From contig NZ_CP138332.1 in the NCBI RefSeq assembly GCF_033955345.1, positions 1,798,001 through 1,862,000 of the forward strand: a DNA stretch of 64,000 nt, in the 5' to 3' direction. The stretch's first letter is position 1. Each line of letters opens with the position of its first letter. The position numbers and the translations under genes were made by a program. This document shows, one piece after another, positions 62,309 to 64,000 of this stretch. The notes beneath the pieces were generated by a model. The model was not told the DNA's origin. It searched no databases and was given only the letters and a program-made list of their open reading frames with translations. Source of the DNA: Sphingobacterium bambusae. Its GTDB lineage: Bacteria > Bacteroidota > Bacteroidia > Sphingobacteriales > Sphingobacteriaceae.

Positions 62309-63454
62309 ATGCTACAATTCGAATACCTCATACCCTTCTTGCTTTATATTCCATTCGGAATATTAGCACTCTTGTTGATTATTCAGCTCTATTATATCTA
62401 TGCTGTTTATGGAAAACTAGCGGCCTATAAAGTCGATTCGTTTCAGGAGAGTGCAAGTAAGCCGGCCTTGAGCGTGATTATCTGCGCGCACAATGAGCAA
62501 GAAAACCTAAAGGCTTTTCTGCCGCAGGTTCTGACCCAAGATTATGCCGATTTTGAAGTGGTGGTCGTGGACGATTGTTCCGATGATGACACCCCTTGGA
62601 TCTTGAAAGACTTCGCTAAAAGCTATCCGGGCAAGATCAAAATCGTCGAGATAAAGGACTACATTCGTTTAAAAAACACGAAGAAGTTTGCGGTTACCAT
62701 GGGTATTAAAGCTGCCAAGCATGAACACTTGGTATTTACCGATGCCGATTGTCAGCCGCAGAGTAAAAACTGGCTGGCGGAAGTAGCCGGCGCATTTACA
62801 CCGGGGAAAGAAATTATTCTAGGTTATTCGCCCTATTTCAAGGAGGCCGGTTTTCTAAACAAACTGATTCGTTTTGAGACGGCACATACGGCAATGAGCT
62901 ATCTATCCTATGCCCTTCGCGGCAATGCATACATGGGCGTAGGACGCAACCTAGCCTACACGAGGAGTCTATTCTTTAAAGGCAAGGGTTTTAACAAACA
63001 TATGCATATCAAATCCGGAGACGATGACCTCTTCGTGAATCACAACGCTACAGCTGGCAATGTGCAGATTGTCCTGCATCCTGACGCGCAGGTTGCATCG
63101 GTACCGAAATCAAGCTGGAAAAGTTATTACAAGCAAAAGGCAAGACATTCGGGTGCATCAGTTTTGTATAAACCTGAACATAAACGTATGCTGGCAGTGC
63201 AGCTCGTTTCGGCTATGTTATTTTATCTAGTTTTAGGCCTGTGTATTGCGTTATATCCATCCCTTTGGTTTATTCCGCTTGCGGCCTACCTGATACGTTT
63301 ATTCAGCCAGCTATTGATTTTTAACAACATTTATAACAAACTAGAGGTGCGCGGACTGCTTTGGTGGCTCCCATTCCTTGACGTATTTTATTATTTTTAC
63401 ATCTGTATTAACGGAGCTTTCAACCGCAACGCCAAACAGGGATCTTGGAAATAG
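62309..63454 (+). CDS. family 2 glycosyltransferase
   Basis: A 381-residue membrane-bound glycosyltransferase. An N-terminal helix (residues 6-33) precedes the GT-A domain: LSVIICAHNEQENLKAFLP, VVVVDDCSDDDT, FTDADCQPQSKNW with the DxD metal site, and RFETAHTAMSYL further on. Two or three helices close the chain (about 310-370). The ATG at 62309 is favoured over a GTG at 62231, because the promoter box lies between them. Donor and acceptor unknown. Confidence 0.85.
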   Translation: MLQFEYLIPFLLYIPFGILALLLIIQLYYIYAVYGKLAAYKVDSFQESASKPALSVIICAHNEQENLKAFLPQVLTQDYADFEVVVVDDCSDDDTPWILKDFAKSYPGKIKIVEIKDYIRLKNTKKFAVTMGIKAAKHEHLVFTDADCQPQSKNWLAEVAGAFTPGKEIILGYSPYFKEAGFLNKLIRFETAHTAMSYLSYALRGNAYMGVGRNLAYTRSLFFKGKGFNKHMHIKSGDDDLFVNHNATAGNVQIVLHPDAQVASVPKSSWKSYYKQKARHSGASVLYKPEHKRMLAVQLVSAMLFYLVLGLCIALYPSLWFIPLAAYLIRLFSQLLIFNNIYNKLEVRGLLWWLPFLDVFYYFYICINGAFNRNAKQGSWK

Positions 63455-63514
63455 TCCATTTACCCTAGTCAAACGGTGTACAAAGCATAAGAACGTTACC
63501 ATAAACAATTACCT

Positions 63515-64000
63515 ATGAACCCAACTGTCGACATCATCTATAGCTATTTCCCAAAACTATCTGAACAACAGAAAGCACAGTTTGCACAACTCGCAGAGGT
63601 CTATCCTTTTTGGAACGATCAGATAAACGTCGTGTCCCGAAAAGATATAGAAAGCCTGTACCTGCATCATGTGCTACACTCGCTAGGGATTGCTAAGTTC
63701 GTAACCGAATTTACGCCGGGCACGCGCATACTAGATGTGGGAACGGGAGGAGGCTTTCCCGGTATTCCGCTTGCTATTCTTTTTCCTGAAGTTCAGTTTC
63801 ATTTGGTCGATTCCATAGGTAAAAAGATAAAGGTTGTACGCGAGGTTGCTGCGGCTTTGGGTCTTACAAATGTTGAGGCAGACCACATCCGAGCCGAACA
63901 ACTGGACTATAAATATGACTTCGTTGTTTCTCGTGCGGTGACTCGATTGGCCGACTTCACCCCTTGGATACGCAACAAATTCGAGCGCAAAGATAAAAAT
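63515..64000 (+). CDS. rsmG: 16S rRNA (guanine-527-N7)-methyltransferase, partial
   Basis: The first 162 residues of RsmG (GidB), cut by the window edge. The start MNPTVDIIYSYFPKLSEQQ, WNDQINVVSRKDIESLYLHHVLHSL, the SAM-binding ILDVGTGGGFPGIPLAI and VSRAVTRL agree with the family. It methylates G527 in the 530 loop of 16S rRNA. The ATG at 63515 is 60 bases after the glycosyltransferase stop on the same strand. Confidence 0.95.
   Translation, partial: MNPTVDIIYSYFPKLSEQQKAQFAQLAEVYPFWNDQINVVSRKDIESLYLHHVLHSLGIAKFVTEFTPGTRILDVGTGGGFPGIPLAILFPEVQFHLVDSIGKKIKVVREVAAALGLTNVEADHIRAEQLDYKYDFVVSRAVTRLADFTPWIRNKFERKDKN

Noticed and set aside
1..64000. Mobile elements, prophage, CRISPR, tRNA and rRNA genes, restriction or other defence systems
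   Set aside because: No transposase, integrase, repeat-spacer array, tRNA cloverleaf or defence-type domains were recognised; gene content is of core-chromosome type.

Overview
The window is an ordinary-looking chromosomal stretch of a Bacteroidota bacterium, most likely Sphingobacteriaceae (Sphingobacterium or a close relative). Support comes from GLPGLI, HYC_CC_PP, DUF2795, DUF3817, DUF4834 and histone H1-like proteins, carboxypeptidase-regulatory-like/TonB receptors, a lipoprotein azurin, OstA-like and LptG-type LPS export proteins, and promoters that fit TTG-N(17-21)-TAnnTTTG. I see no rRNA, tRNA, insertion sequence, prophage, CRISPR array or attachment site. Gene density is high and intergenic gaps are short; only 16327-16682 and 49688-50002 exceed 300 bases.

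Layout. 1-4.1 kb: end of an unidentified gene, a histone H1-like gene, and a minus-strand pair (outer-membrane barrel protein plus GLPGLI protein). 4.2-8.1 kb: M20 dipeptidase, PlsC-type acyltransferase, LolD-type ATPase, a DUF2795 protein and a small secreted protein. 8.2-11.9 kb: trpD-trpF-trpB-trpA behind a transcription attenuator that encodes a 15-residue leader peptide with three consecutive Trp codons. 12-15.1 kb: a HYC_CC_PP protein and a TonB receptor with an N-terminal heavy-metal-associated domain, probably for a metal such as copper. 15.2-17.7 kb: maf, kdsC, a candidate small RNA and floA. 17.9-24.4 kb: a four-gene signalling operon (triple-receiver hybrid kinase, CheR, receiver-less CheB, second hybrid kinase), followed by azurin. 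25.1-28.9 kb: two dihydrolipoyl dehydrogenase genes flanking a thioesterase and a DUF3817 protein. 29-31.9 kb: LacI regulator, a degenerate HAD-like protein, a short pre-ATP-grasp-like protein and a second LolD-type ATPase. 32-40.4 kb: sucC, asnS, a Sua5/YciO protein, SRPBCC, Crp/Fnr, DUF721, recF, DUF4834, a PH-like membrane protein and tilS.

40.5-46.6 kb: OstA-like protein, rdgB, an unidentified protein beside a deoxyhypusine-synthase-family enzyme, a 46-residue membrane protein and a dipeptide epimerase. 46.8-56 kb: S9 peptidase and the gltB-gltD glutamate synthase operon. 56-64 kb: GH78 rhamnosidase, EamA transporter, LptG-type permease, tgt, a family 2 glycosyltransferase and the start of rsmG, cut by the window edge.

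The strongest regulatory observation is the trp attenuator. Other points worth a second look are several promoters whose -7 element ends only 4-9 bases before the start codon (possible leaderless mRNAs, including the divergent tilS/ostA-like pair), the metal-binding-domain/TonB-receptor fusion, a Tgt lacking the usual zinc cysteines, the chemotaxis-like operon without receptor or CheA genes nearby, and a possible small RNA at about 16.5 kb. I did not find a clearly novel multi-gene defence or mobile system. Functional assignments rest on motif recognition only; no database search was run.
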